Positions 39,701 through 46,780 of a DNA stretch of 64,000 bases are shown one piece after another. Both the position numbers and the translations under genes were made by a program. Position 1 is the stretch's first letter. Every line of letters begins with the position of its first letter. The notes beneath the pieces were generated by a model that was not told the origin of the DNA, did no database searches, and saw only the letters and a program-made list of their open reading frames with translations. The DNA is from Macrotis lagotis (Eukaryota > Chordata > Mammalia > Peramelemorphia > Peramelidae), in contig NC_133658.1 in NCBI RefSeq assembly GCF_037893015.1, positions 286,383,719 to 286,447,718 of the forward strand. The letters are read 5' to 3'.

Positions 39701-41432
39701 ACATGAATTTATGGTAAACTGGTCCCACTTACTTATAAAGTTTGTATTATGTGAAGATCCATTTTTTCTTAGCCAAGATTAGAGCAGCTAAATATTATAA
39801 CTGTTTCTTTATGTTGCAGAGTTAAGAACACTTCCAGTAGTTCTAGCCCTGGATTTAATTGCTATACAGAGGAAACACACATTTCTAATCAGCCCAAACA
39901 GTTCGGCTCGCTGATACAGCAAATGCAGCCAACCCAGCTGTCACATCTCATCAGTCATACTAGTCTGGACATGGCACTCTTTTACTTCTCTATAAGAATT
40001 GTCTATTTCTGGGACAGGTTGGTCTCTCCAACTCTCTCATAGCAGAGCCAGGTAGAGCTTAGTCAGTGAGGAGAGAGCAAAAGGCCAGGGTGTCTGGGAA
40101 GTGATTTTAGTTAGCGCTGGCTACATTCGTTCCACCCCTCTAGGATGTGAACTCAATTTGACTTTGGGTTGTCTGTGACCACAGCTGCTCTCAGACAAAC
40201 TGCCCACGTCCAGTTGAAACCATCCTTTAAAAAAAATTCTTCCTGCTGTTTTCTCAGGAGCCTGGATTTATTGGGGAGCAGGGAAGGAAAGGAAGGGAAA
40301 TAGATTGTTTCTTTGACCTTTGCCTGGTCTTACTTCTTCTAGATCTCAAAGAAGTGAAGGCAAAAATCCAAGGGAGTTGGCTTCAGTGATATAAAATTCA
40401 TACTTTCCCCAGGAGCAACAGTGTAATAGAGTGAAAGAGAGATCTTTGAACTTACAGACACATGCCCTTCAGAAGACTTGAAGGGAAATGATCATTATAT
40501 TATATTAGGGTCAAGAGAACTGAGTTTGAATCTCTTGCACTGTTTGGGTAAATCAAGTCAACCCTCTGGGACTCTCTTTTCTTATACATAAAATGCGGCC
40601 TAGTGGATCCCTAAGATCCCTTATGATTCTAAATCCTGTAATTCAAAATGGTCTTCAGTTTCCTCAACCATCAAATTGAGAGGGAACTGGACTAGATGCA
40701 CTCTTTGGGTCCTTCATGGGACTATGGGTGAGACTTTTTATCTTATCTGAGTCTCCATTTCTTCTCTTGTTAAATAGGCGTAATCGTACTTTTGTTAATC
40801 TAACTCATAGAGTTGTTATGAAGAAATTTCTATGTAAACTTTAAAACAACATAGAGTTATGAATTATTATTATTATTATTAGGTTAACCTGCTGTTTCTG
40901 TTTTTGTTATTTTTGCAAGGCAGTGGGGTTAAGTGATTTGCCCAAGGTCACACAGCTAGGCAATTATTAAGTGTCTGAGGCCTAGGGCAGCTAGGTGACA
41001 TAGTGGATAAAGCACCGGCCTTGGAGTCAGGAGTATCTGGGTTCAAATCCGGTCTCAGACACTTAATAATTACCTAGCTGTGTGGCCTTGGGCAAGTCAC
41101 TTAACCCTGTTTGCCTTGCAAAAAAAACTTAAAAAAAAGTGTCTGAGATCAGATATGAACTCGGGTCTTCCTGACTCCAGGGCTGGTGCTCTATCCACTG
41201 TGCCACCTAGCTGCCCCCAACCTGCCGTTTTAAAGCACATAGGATCTTAGATTTAGAGAAAGGGGAAGATGCATGTCCTATTCCTTCTTCTTTTTCTACT
41301 TGACAGGTCTCCCTGGACTTCGTGAAGAGTGGTGACTATGCTCTTGAAAGGATGGGAGTCATCTACCCTGCCCAAGCTCATGTGAAATCTCCATTTGATC
41401 CAGACAACAAGAGAGTGAAGGGAATATATTGA
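21626..41432 (+). CDS. SARDH: Sarcosine dehydrogenase, C-terminal part (last four coding exons)
   Basis: SARDH is a mitochondrial matrix flavoenzyme that oxidatively demethylates sarcosine to glycine and passes the one-carbon unit to tetrahydrofolate. Four exons (21626-21788, 23932-24100, 27676-27811, 41307-41432) join with compatible phases into 594 nt: 197 residues plus TGA. The peptide matches the C-terminus of human SARDH as I know the family, including [28 protein letters not shown] and the terminal NKRVKGIY. This part corresponds to the aminomethyltransferase-like (GCV_T) folate domain and its C-terminal barrel. The FAD-binding N-terminal two-thirds lie outside the window or were not seen. 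All splice sites are canonical GT/AG. Introns are about 2.1, 3.6 and 13.5 kb; the last is unusually repeat-rich. There are no frameshifts or stops, so the gene looks functional. DMGDH is the nearest alternative, but the YRHWHADLR and KRVKGIY stretches favour SARDH. Confidence 0.96.
21789..22565. other. SARDH intron sequence with a MIR/CR1-like fragment
   Basis: 22,205-22,330 (GAATCTTAGAGTTGAAAAGA, then CCTTAGAGGTTATTTAGTC) is an ancient repeat fragment. The rest is unassigned. Confidence 0.4.
22566..23845 (+). repeat. L2 LINE 3' region, split by a separate insertion
   Basis: The L2 order is seen: ACTCAACATATCCAAAACGG, CTCCCAGTTCCTCAGACTC, CACCTGGATTACCACAATAA and TGGCATTGAAGGTCCTTCC up to about 23,180. 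It resumes at about 23,545 with CAGGAAGTCATTCCTCACC, CTTTGAGGACAGACACTGTC and a terminal CCTAGCATATAATAGGAG. The intervening 23,185-23,545 (ATGACATCAGGATGTCAGGG and TCTAAAGTTCTTCAGTGAGA) looks like a different repeat that I cannot name. Confidence 0.65.
23932..24100 (+). CDS. SARDH: SARDH coding exon, third from the end
   Basis: Acceptor CACCTGTGCAG; donor GTAAGT at 24101. The first two bases complete the Gly codon begun in the previous exon, giving [19 protein letters not shown] and on to [10 protein letters not shown] plus two bases of a Lys codon (169 nt). The peptide runs through the GCV_T domain into the start of the C-terminal barrel. The frame is open throughout. Confidence 0.95.
24101..25140 (+). 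repeat. SARDH intron with an L2 copy
   Basis: About 24,290-24,720 resembles an L2 3' end (CTTGAACCTCATATAGCACT to ATAAATATGTGTTGAATTG). 24,720-25,140 is unassigned. Confidence 0.45.
25141..25860 (+). repeat. Ancient repeats: MIR/CR1-like, CR1/L3 and SINE fragments
   Basis: 25,145-25,345 has TTATAGCCAAAGAAACTGAA and AGGATTTGAACTTAGATCTT. 25,350-25,610 has CR1/L3 phrases (GTTCAATTTGGGGCCACC, TTTTCTAGGAGAAGAAAA). 25,625-25,850 is a CORE-SINE-like copy (CAATGTCCTGGAATCAGGAA, then CAGTTTCCATTTATTC). Confidence 0.5.
25975..26235. repeat. (GGAA)n microsatellite followed by a long polypyrimidine tract
   Basis: 25,975-26,015 is about ten GGAA units. After about 75 nt of mixed sequence, 26,090-26,235 is almost pure C/T on the plus strand with runs such as CCTCCTCCTCCTCCCCCC. 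Arg/Lys/Glu-rich open frames on the minus strand are products of this composition, not genes. Confidence 0.8.
26236..27055. other. Unassigned SARDH intron sequence
   Basis: It includes one copy of an exact 36-bp duplicated motif (26915-26950) and CATA/TATA-rich low-complexity DNA at 26,850-27,045. Confidence 0.4.
26915..26950 (+). repeat. 36-bp duplicated motif, copy 1
   Basis: It is identical over 36 bases to 28203-28238. It begins TGGAAAGCTGGTGCAG and ends TGACATGAGTGACTCATGTA. The core CATGAGTGACTCATG is a near-perfect palindrome containing the AP-1 consensus TGACTCA. Confidence 0.9.
27056..27600 (+). repeat. Two adjacent L2 3'-end fragments
   Basis: 27,060-27,370: CCTGGAATGTACTTCCC, AAGTTCCTTGAGGGCAGTAA and TAGCATAGTGCTTGGCACAT. 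27,380-27,600: AGAGTCAACTCAAAGGCTAT and CTCCTTGAAACCCCTTCTTCC. Both are typical L2 order, same strand as SARDH, and end about 75 bp before an exon. Confidence 0.65.
27676..27811 (+). CDS. SARDH: SARDH coding exon, second from the end
   Basis: The acceptor is a long pyrimidine tract ending TTTCTTACAG; the donor is GTGAGT at 27812. One base completes Lys, then [19 protein letters not shown] through IQNPEEGP (136 nt, end phase 0). It encodes the C-terminal barrel, with the [12 protein letters not shown] and KTIAYGYI strands typical of SARDH. Two exact copies of a 36-bp sequence lie at 26915 and 28203, on either side of this exon. Confidence 0.95.
27812..28834. other. SARDH intron start with microsatellites
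   Basis: 28,542-28,622 holds (CATA)n, (AC)n and (TC)n runs; 28,736-28,792 is a clean (ATGG)n tract of about 14 units. 28,660-28,725 resembles an L2 tail. 27,830-28,500 is unassigned apart from the 36-bp motif. Confidence 0.6.
28203..28238 (+). repeat. 36-bp duplicated motif, copy 2
   Basis: Identical to 26915-26950, 1,288 bp away, in the intron on the other side of the SARDH exon 27676-27811. Flanks on both sides differ between the copies. Confidence 0.9.
28835..29065 (-). repeat. L1 3'-region fragment, antisense
   Basis: TTTTGATTTGCATTTTTCTT, CTGCTTGTTCACATCTTTTG, then TCTTTATCTGAGAAATTTGA: the complement of a mammalian L1 3' region. Confidence 0.6.
29066..30695 (+). repeat. L2 LINE with reverse-transcriptase remnant
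   Basis: About 1.6 kb. The frame at 29,950-30,060 reads [17 protein letters not shown], matching the L2 reverse-transcriptase stretch that usually reads FDTVDHSLLL. Further on are GGTTCTATCCTTCTTCTC, CTCATCACCTCTCTTGTAAC and CATCCTCCACAGTGCTGCC, all in L2 order. It is broken by stops and is inactive. Confidence 0.65.
30696..31320. other. Unassigned SARDH intron sequence
   Basis: No family or exon recognised. Confidence 0.35.
31321..31615 (+). repeat. tRNA/CORE-SINE with a GAATGAAGGAAGGACAA-type tail
   Basis: Head GGGGCAGCTAGATAGAGCAC, CORE segment (ACTAGCTGTGTGACTTTGGG), and a longer 3' part with GATGGCTCTGGAGGTTGGTG and CTTTGAGAATGAAGGAAGGA. It is a marsupial SINE type different from WSINE and Mar1. 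Confidence 0.6.
31616..33340. repeat. MIR (+), Mar1-type SINE (-) and unassigned sequence
   Basis: 31,900-32,050 is MIR-like (TTATCCCCATTTTACAGGTG). 32,058-32,298 is an antisense Mar1-type SINE (TTTGACTCTTCATGATCTCA, then GTTAAGTGACTTGCC). 32,595-32,665 is a fragment of the long family seen at 42,715. 32,680-33,340 is unassigned. Confidence 0.55.
33350..33590 (+). repeat. Mar1-type SINE
   Basis: CAAGTCACTTAACCCTGTTT, TGAACTGGAAAAGGAAATGG and TCAAATGGGGTCATGAAGAG then TTGAACATGACTTAAA at the 3' end. Confidence 0.65.
33885..35265 (+). repeat. Copy of a long repeat family, with internal insertions
   Basis: It opens TTGATAAGCATTTATTAAGA, then CTCCAGGAGCTCACATTC, AATAGGGAGCCACTGGAATT and GACATTATTGCAATAGTCTA, and resumes at about 35,165 (AGATATTGTAAAGGTAAAAA). 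About 34,505-35,150 is a separate AT-rich insertion that itself carries a WSINE. The same family is at 38,005 and 42,715; I cannot name it with certainty. Confidence 0.5.
34677..34873 (+). repeat. WSINE1-type SINE with perfect 17-bp target-site duplications
   Basis: CAAATTAAATGCAGTAG is repeated at 34677-34693 and 34857-34873. The SINE (34694-34856) lacks the extreme head, has the CORE segment and ends GCCTTGCAAAAAAAAACAAC. The perfect duplication implies a young insertion. Confidence 0.9.
35490..35752 (-). repeat. Mar1-type SINE, antisense
   Basis: GGTATGACTCTTCATTACCT, TTGGTAAAGATACTGAAGTG, TTTTACAGATGAGGAAACTG and a terminal AACCACCTAGCTGCTTCT. Confidence 0.65.
35753..38004. other. SARDH last intron: MIR fragments and unassigned sequence
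   Basis: MIR-like pieces lie at 35,870-35,995, 37,240-37,345 and 37,850-37,985. 36,060-37,140 is largely free of recognised repeats and includes a TAAT-rich stretch at 36,770-36,860 that could be regulatory. Confidence 0.4.
38005..39085 (+). repeat. Second copy of the long repeat family
   Basis: Diverged but collinear with 42,715 onward: AAATGTTTCTTAAGTGCTTA, GGTAGGCACTAGGGAGTCAT, TAATGTTATAGTCCAGGTGG and GATTTGGAGTCATTGGCAG. A (CA)/(TA)-rich stretch lies at 38,320-38,380. Confidence 0.45.
39086..40885. other. SARDH last intron: unassigned sequence and MIR fragments
   Basis: 39,090-40,480 has no recognised repeat; 39,890-40,230 keeps several CpGs and looks unique. 40,490-40,860 contains MIR-like fragments and a short (ATT)n tract (40,866-40,881). 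Confidence 0.4.
40886..41230 (-). repeat. WSINE1-type SINE, antisense, carrying a nested sense WSINE
   Basis: Outer copy: antisense, GCAAGGCAGTGGGGTTAAGT to CCACCTAGCTGCCCCC, flanked by AACCTGCTGTTT (40886-40897) and AACCTGCCGTTT (41219-41230). It is split by a second copy in the opposite orientation. Confidence 0.85.
40969..41147 (+). repeat. Nested WSINE1-type SINE inserted inside another
   Basis: AAGTGTCTGAG is duplicated at 40969-40979 and 41137-41147. The inner SINE (about 40,984-41,136) runs GGGCAGCTAGGTGACATAGT to GCCTTGCAAAAAAAAC. It is oriented opposite to its host SINE, so the pair can fold back on itself in the SARDH transcript. Confidence 0.88.
41307..41432 (+). CDS. SARDH: SARDH last coding exon with stop codon
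   Basis: Acceptor TTTTTCTACTTGACAG. The 126 nt encode [18 protein letters not shown], a short variable stretch, [14 protein letters not shown] and TGA (41430-41432). The length and the terminal KRVKGIY agree with the end of human SARDH. The acceptor lies 76 bp downstream of a nested pair of WSINE-type SINEs. Confidence 0.95.
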   Translation, partial: VSLDFVKSGDYALERMGVIYPAQAHVKSPFDPDNKRVKGIY

Positions 41433-41653
41433 CCCTAGAAGTCTCTGATATTGACTGCTTGGGAAGTGGAAGTACTGGCTGATGAAAGGAAGAAGGGAAC
41501 AAGTCTACAATCATTTCCAGTCAGCCAAGGACCACACTTCCCAACCACTGACTTTAACACATTCTGTACCTCTTCTTATCTGAACCCTGGAAATATCCCT
41601 CAGTCCCCCTGTTGTTTTCTGCTTAAAAATAAAAACAAAGTCCAGTCTATTGA
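41433..41653 (+). other. SARDH: SARDH 3' UTR with AATAAA polyadenylation signal
   Basis: About 220 nt of non-repeat sequence follow the TGA. AATAAA is at 41628-41633 and a T/G-rich stretch (GATGATGTTTTGG) at about 41671 could be the downstream element, so cleavage near 41650 is expected. The exact end is inferred. Confidence 0.7.
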
Positions 41654-41655
41654 AG

Positions 41656-42714
41656 AAGCTGCTTTCTGATGATGTTTTGGAGGAAACTTTCAGACTCAGA
41701 ATTAGGATGGCGGGAAGTACTGCTTCCTCCAATATCAAAAATACTCAAAACATATCAAATATTCTCAATCAATGCATTCCAATTGATTTCTATTCATAAA
41801 GGTTATTCCACCAACCAGATTATAACTTTCTTTAGTGGATGGACTATTCCTGTGTCCTCCTAAGGAAGCTATGGAAGTTTAGATCCCATAGAAAACAATT
41901 AGTAAATACTTTAAAAAATTGAACTGACATTACCAAAGTGCCTAAAACTAATGAAGTCAGGGTTCAGGGGCCATTGACCCAGTGGGATTCATTTTCTTCC
42001 TCCCAGGGAAGAACCAGGGGATATTAAACTAGGGCTTTATTCCAGAACCCAAAGGCCAGACTCATAGAAGGTACACACCTCTTCTAAGTTTGATTCTGTT
42101 TGACAATTGAACAAGTTTTCAGTTATAGATTTGTGCATTTACAAAAGATTCTCATTTACCATAGGACCTGTTCATTGCCAGCCTTCTAGAAGATTTCCAC
42201 TTAATCTTACTTTCCTTTGTATTTCATATTTTCTATGATTTCAACAAAATTCTTTTCAGATCTGTCTTGTCTGCCAAATTTATCTGAAGACCCTTGAGGG
42301 AAAGCTCAGATTATATCTTTGTATCTCCCTCTTAGGAGATAGCATAGTACAATTAACATTATACATACTTAATAAATATTTGTCAGAATATGACAATATC
42401 TATGTATTTTTTCATTCCTTAACCTTTTCATTTAATTCAGTGAAGTCAGTCATTTTTTTTTTTTTGCTGGGTAAAGGGATATGATTGGGATAATTCACAT
42501 AGTGCTAGGAATAAACCTGTCTCCAATTAAGTGATTATCTCTTCTCTGGAGTGGGGGGGGGTTGGTGCCAGAGACACACGGAATTGGCTATCATCCTTGA
42601 ATGTATGATGAGCTAGTTCTCTCAAGGACATACAAAGAAATGATGAGAGGTTTGATTCCTTGGATACCTCTGCTCTTTCCTGACTCATGTACTTCATTGG
42701 AGTACAGATTGAAT
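41656..42714. other. Intergenic sequence after SARDH with an L2 fragment
   Basis: 42,190-42,395 resembles an L2 3' end (ACCCTTGAGGGAAAGCTCAG, then ATACTTAATAAATATTTGTC). The rest is unassigned. Confidence 0.45.
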
Positions 42715-43607
42715 CTATCAATAAATATTTATTAAGGATCAGGTGGGCCAGGGACTGTGCTAAACATTAGGGGGAAAAAAGGAGGAAAAAGACAGTCCCA
42801 CCCTCAAGGAGCTCATAGTTTAATAGGGGAGTAAAGTAACCAAATTCTATGCAGGAGTAATAGGAAATAACTCACAGAAGGAAGGTACTAGAATTAAGAG
42901 GGGTTGGCTAAGTCAGGATTTTTAGTTGGAACTTGAAGGAAGCCTGGGAAGGTGGGAGACAGAGCTGAGGGGGGATGGGGAATAGTCTGTGAGAGATGGA
43001 GGTTCTTGTTCATAGAACAGCAAGAAAACCAGTGTCACTTTTTCAAAAAAGTAAATGTGGGGAAGAGAGGGATAAAAAAGACTGGCAAGTAAAGTGGGGG
43101 TGAAGAAAGAGGAGACTAGGTTATGAAAAGATTTGAATGCCAAACAGAGGACTTTGTTTTCAATACTGAAAGCAATAGGGAGTCAATGGAGTTTATTGAC
43201 TAGGAAGTGACATGGCACCTGGGGGTAACATAGACCTGAACTTTAGGAAAATCACTTTAATGGCTGGATGGAGACTGGGTTAGAGTGGAGAAAGCAGGTA
43301 GACCTACTACAAGGCTATTGAAATAGTCCAGGCAGGAGGTGATGAGGATGGTAGCATTTAAAAAAAAGAGAAGGGGACATATTCAAGAGATGTTGCAAAG
43401 ACAAAAATGACAGATCTTGACAAGAGATTAGAAATGGTGGAGAGATGTAAGAAATAATGAGGAGACAAGGATGACACCTAGGTTTTGAGCCTGAGGGACT
43501 TGGAGGCTATTGTTGTCCTTGACATTAATAAGGAAGTTAGGAGGAGGGAGAAATTTAGGGGGGGAAAGATTAACAGTTCAGTTTGGGCTATGTTGAATTT
43601 AAGATGT

Positions 43608-43766
43608 ATTTTCCTTTTTTTTCTTTTGGTTTTTGCAAGGCAATGGGGTTAAGTACTCAGTATCATACAGCTGCTTAATTATTAAATGTCTCAGGCCAAA
43701 TTTGAACTCAGGTCCTCCTGACTCCAAAGCTGGTGCTCTAGCCACTGTGCCACCCTAGCTGCCCTG
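43608..43766 (-). repeat. WSINE1-type SINE, antisense
   Basis: TTTTTGCAAGGCAATGGGGT to CCACCCTAGCTGCC. Flanks AATTTAAGATGT on the left and ATTTTAAGATAT on the right look like a diverged target-site duplication. Confidence 0.75.
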
Positions 43767-44015
43767 ATTTTAAGATATCTACTGGACATCTAGTTTGAGA
43801 TGTCTGAAAGGTGGTGAGGTCAGCAGAGAGATGAGGGCAAGACATGGATTTGAGAATCACCAGCACAGAGATGATAATTAAATCCATGGGAGCTGACGAA
43901 ATCACCAAGTAAAGTAGGTTAGAAGGAGGAGAGAAGAGGGATCAGGACAGTCTTGAGTAATGGATATGACCTGGATGAAGACCCAAGAAAGAAGACCGAG
44001 AAGGAAGGGTCTTTT

Positions 44016-45340
44016 CTCCTTGAGCTGATAATTCAGGAGTTTGGCAACAATATTCCTTGAAGTATTGATTTTGAGGTCCCTTTCAGGAGGTGATCAGTGG
44101 ATTCTTTTGATGACTATGTTGCCCTCTGGTTCCAGATAGCAGGGCAGTTTTCCTTGATGATTTCCTGAAGTATGAAATACAGGCTCTTTTTTTGTTCATG
44201 GCTTTCAAGTAATCCAATTATATTTAAACTAGCTTTCCTGGATCTGTTTTCCAGGTCAATTGTTTTGCCAATGTTGATAAATGAGGTCAGAGGTTTTACC
44301 AATAATTCCTCATGAAATCATTAGCTTCCATTAATCCCATCCTATTTTTCAAGGAGGAGTTTGCTTCAGCTAGTTTTTGCATCTCTTATTCCATTTGGTC
44401 AATTCTATTTTTTAAAGTTATCTTTTTCCAATTTCCCAATTGTATTTTTTAAAGATTTGTTTTTTTCTGTCACTTTTTGTTGCAAGATGTTAATTTTTTT
44501 CTTTTCCCAATTTTTCCCAATAGATTTCTGAGCTCTTTTAAAAAGTCTTTTCTGGGCTGGAGACCAATTCACATTCTCCTCCAAAACTCCTTATGTAGCA
44601 CCCCTTCTGCTCTCCTTTTCTGAGTTTGTGTTTTGCTCATCCTTATCTCCAAGATAACTATCAATGAACACTGCTTTTCTCAGACCTTTCTTACTCATTT
44701 TGAGATTTGTTACCTATCCACAAGTTTCTTGTGTTGGGGGGAAGGGGGCTTGCTCAGACCCACAGGGTTGAGAAACCTAGAGGCTTGCTAACTGGCTTGA
44801 GACTGTGGATGTAAGGAACTCCAAGGGGTTACACAGGGGGCTGACTGGTAAGGATCTCCTGAGGCTCTCTCTCTGGGCTGTCTGAACTGAGGATGTCAGC
44901 TGCCCACCTTCTGGCCCATTGGCAAAGGGGCTATCTTGGGCCAGGCCCTCATTCTGGCTAGGAACACTAGAGGTTCATTGTCAGGGCTGGGTTGTCCAGA
45001 CCAGCTGAGTGAGCTGAATGGGGGTCAGGAGCACCCATACTGGAGCTTTCTCAATCACTCACTGCAAGTTTGAACTAGGAAAGCCTCCACTCCCATAGCC
45101 AAGGATCTCAGGTTAATCCTCTGCCTCACCCTGCCACATGTGCACAGGTTTTTGTTCTCTTCCCTGGGTTAACCTATGCTCCCCTGTGACAGACCTTGCT
45201 GGAAGATGTTTCATTCTGAATTTTGGTGTGTTCTGTCTCTCCTTAATCTGTTAAGATTAAGATTAATGTCATTTCTGAGGGAAACCCAGGAGAGTTTAAC
45301 AATGTTCCTGGTTTTTCTCTGCCATCTTGGCTGGAAGTCA
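44016..45340 (-). mobile_element. L1/HAL1 copy, antisense, 5' end present, 3' part missing
   Basis: On the minus strand it starts at about 45,335 with CCAAGATGGCAGAG, the usual L1 5' end. ORF1 opens at 44,698 (MSKKGLRKAVFIDSYLGDKD), passes a frameshifted coiled-coil part and reaches the RRM-like segment (IDLENRSRKASLNIIGLLES) and IVAKLLNYQLKEK before stopping at about 44,016. Direct repeats (12 of 15 matching) flank it: 44001-44015 and 45341-45355. There is no poly-A-like tail. Confidence 0.65.
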
Positions 45341-45590
45341 AAGGAGGGACCTTTTAAATAGGAGAAAAACTGGGGAGAGAGCAGTGTCTGGAAAACCTAG
45401 AGATAAGAAAATATCAAGAACAAGAGAGTAATTAACCTTAACAAAGACTGCAGAATGGTCAAGAAGAATGAGCACTGAGAAAGGCCATGGAGTTGGGCAA
45501 TTAAAAGGTCATAGATAACTTTGGGGAGAGTAATTTTGGTGGGGTGAGGAGGGCAGGACCTGGATTATAAGGATTTAAAAGTGAGGGAGA

Positions 45591-46780
45591 GAAGGGCAAC
45601 TATCAGCCCTGGAAACAGGAGGAACTAGCTTCAAATCTGGCCTCAGACATTTGACACTTGATTTAACCCTGATTACCTCATCAAAAAAAAAGTGAATAAG
45701 AGGTAAAATAGAAACACCTATATAGGCAAGCCTCTCAAGAAGCCTTACACAAAAGAAGAGGAGGGGAGAAAATAAGCATTATCTAGTGCTTACTTTAAGC
45801 ACTTAACAAATATTTCATCTGATTCTAATAACAAACCCTGCAACCCCTATTTTTATTACCCCCTTTTTTACAATTGAGGAATACTGGTGCAGACACAGAC
45901 AGGACATTGAGCACCCATTGCTTCTGAGGGATTCAACAATACTTAAGTAAAAAGTGACATCTGTAGATTTCTGCACTGTTCTGACTCAGAGGACTTTGAG
46001 TTATCTTGAAACATGATTAGAGATTCTATCAAGGCCACCACTTGAATGGACCATATTTCTCAGAAAAATCTTAGGACTGCTGAGGTAATAATATTTGTTT
46101 ACTAAAGTTTACTTGTTTGATTGTTTTTCAGTCATCTCTAAGTCTTTGTGGCTGACCCCATTTGGAGTTTTCTTGGCAAAGATACTGGAGTGGTTTGCCA
46201 TTTTGTTCTCCAGTTCATTTTACAGGTGGGAAACTGAGGCAAACCAGGGTAACTGACTTGCTAGTAAGTGGGGGCTAGATTTGAACTCATGAAGATGAGT
46301 CTTTCTGATTCTAAGTCATGCACTCTTTCTACTGAACCACCTATCTATTTCATTATTTCCTAATGAAGTAGTAAAGTTGGAATTCTCTGGATAATGCCAA
46401 GCACCACTTATATCCCAAAGATTACTTACTACTTCTCTAAAAATGTCCCCTTGTGATGAAACAGACTAAGGAGTTGTTGGGCCAAGTCCAATATAATCAA
46501 AATAATATAACAAAAGATAGCATAACACAACACAAACAATATATAAACACAACATAACACAACACAACACAAACACAACATAGATAATTTAACATAATGT
46601 AATATAATATAATATGATCAACTTCCCAAAGATACAAATACTAAGGGAGGAATTTGGTCCTAGGTTGTTTGATACCTAGAGAAACATGAGAGTTTTTTCC
46701 TTGGGTAGTTCATACACTTGAAGCCATTGAATCTCCCTTCTTTAGGCTTTTTTTTGCCCATTCTGCAGATAATTTGTGCC
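45591..46780. repeat. SINE, MIR and Mar1 copies, plus ACAAC-rich low complexity
   Basis: 45,595-45,690 is a SINE fragment (CTTCAAATCTGGCCTCAGAC). 45,770-45,905 is MIR-like. 46,113-46,350 is an antisense Mar1-type SINE (CTTGGCAAAGATACTGGAGT). 46,500-46,620 is rich in ACAAC/ACATA units. Confidence 0.6.

Larger units (their letters stand above)
42715..45590 (+). repeat. Longest copy of the long repeat family, split by a WSINE and an L1
   Basis: It begins AATAAATATTTATTAAGGAT, then CCTCAAGGAGCTCATAGTTT, CAAACAGAGGACTTTG, AAATCACTTTAATGGCTGGA, GGCTATTGAAATAGTCCAGG and GATGACACCTAGGTTTTGAG. It continues after the insertions to GCAGTGTCTGGAAAACCTAG and AATGGTCAAGAAGAATGAGC. Inserts: an antisense WSINE (43,608-43,766) and an antisense L1 (44,016-45,340). 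Without them it is about 1.4 kb. Family unnamed. Confidence 0.55.

Noticed and set aside
44114..44302. 62-codon minus-strand frame that could be taken for a gene
   Set aside because: It is the RRM-like part of L1 ORF1 in the truncated L1 copy.
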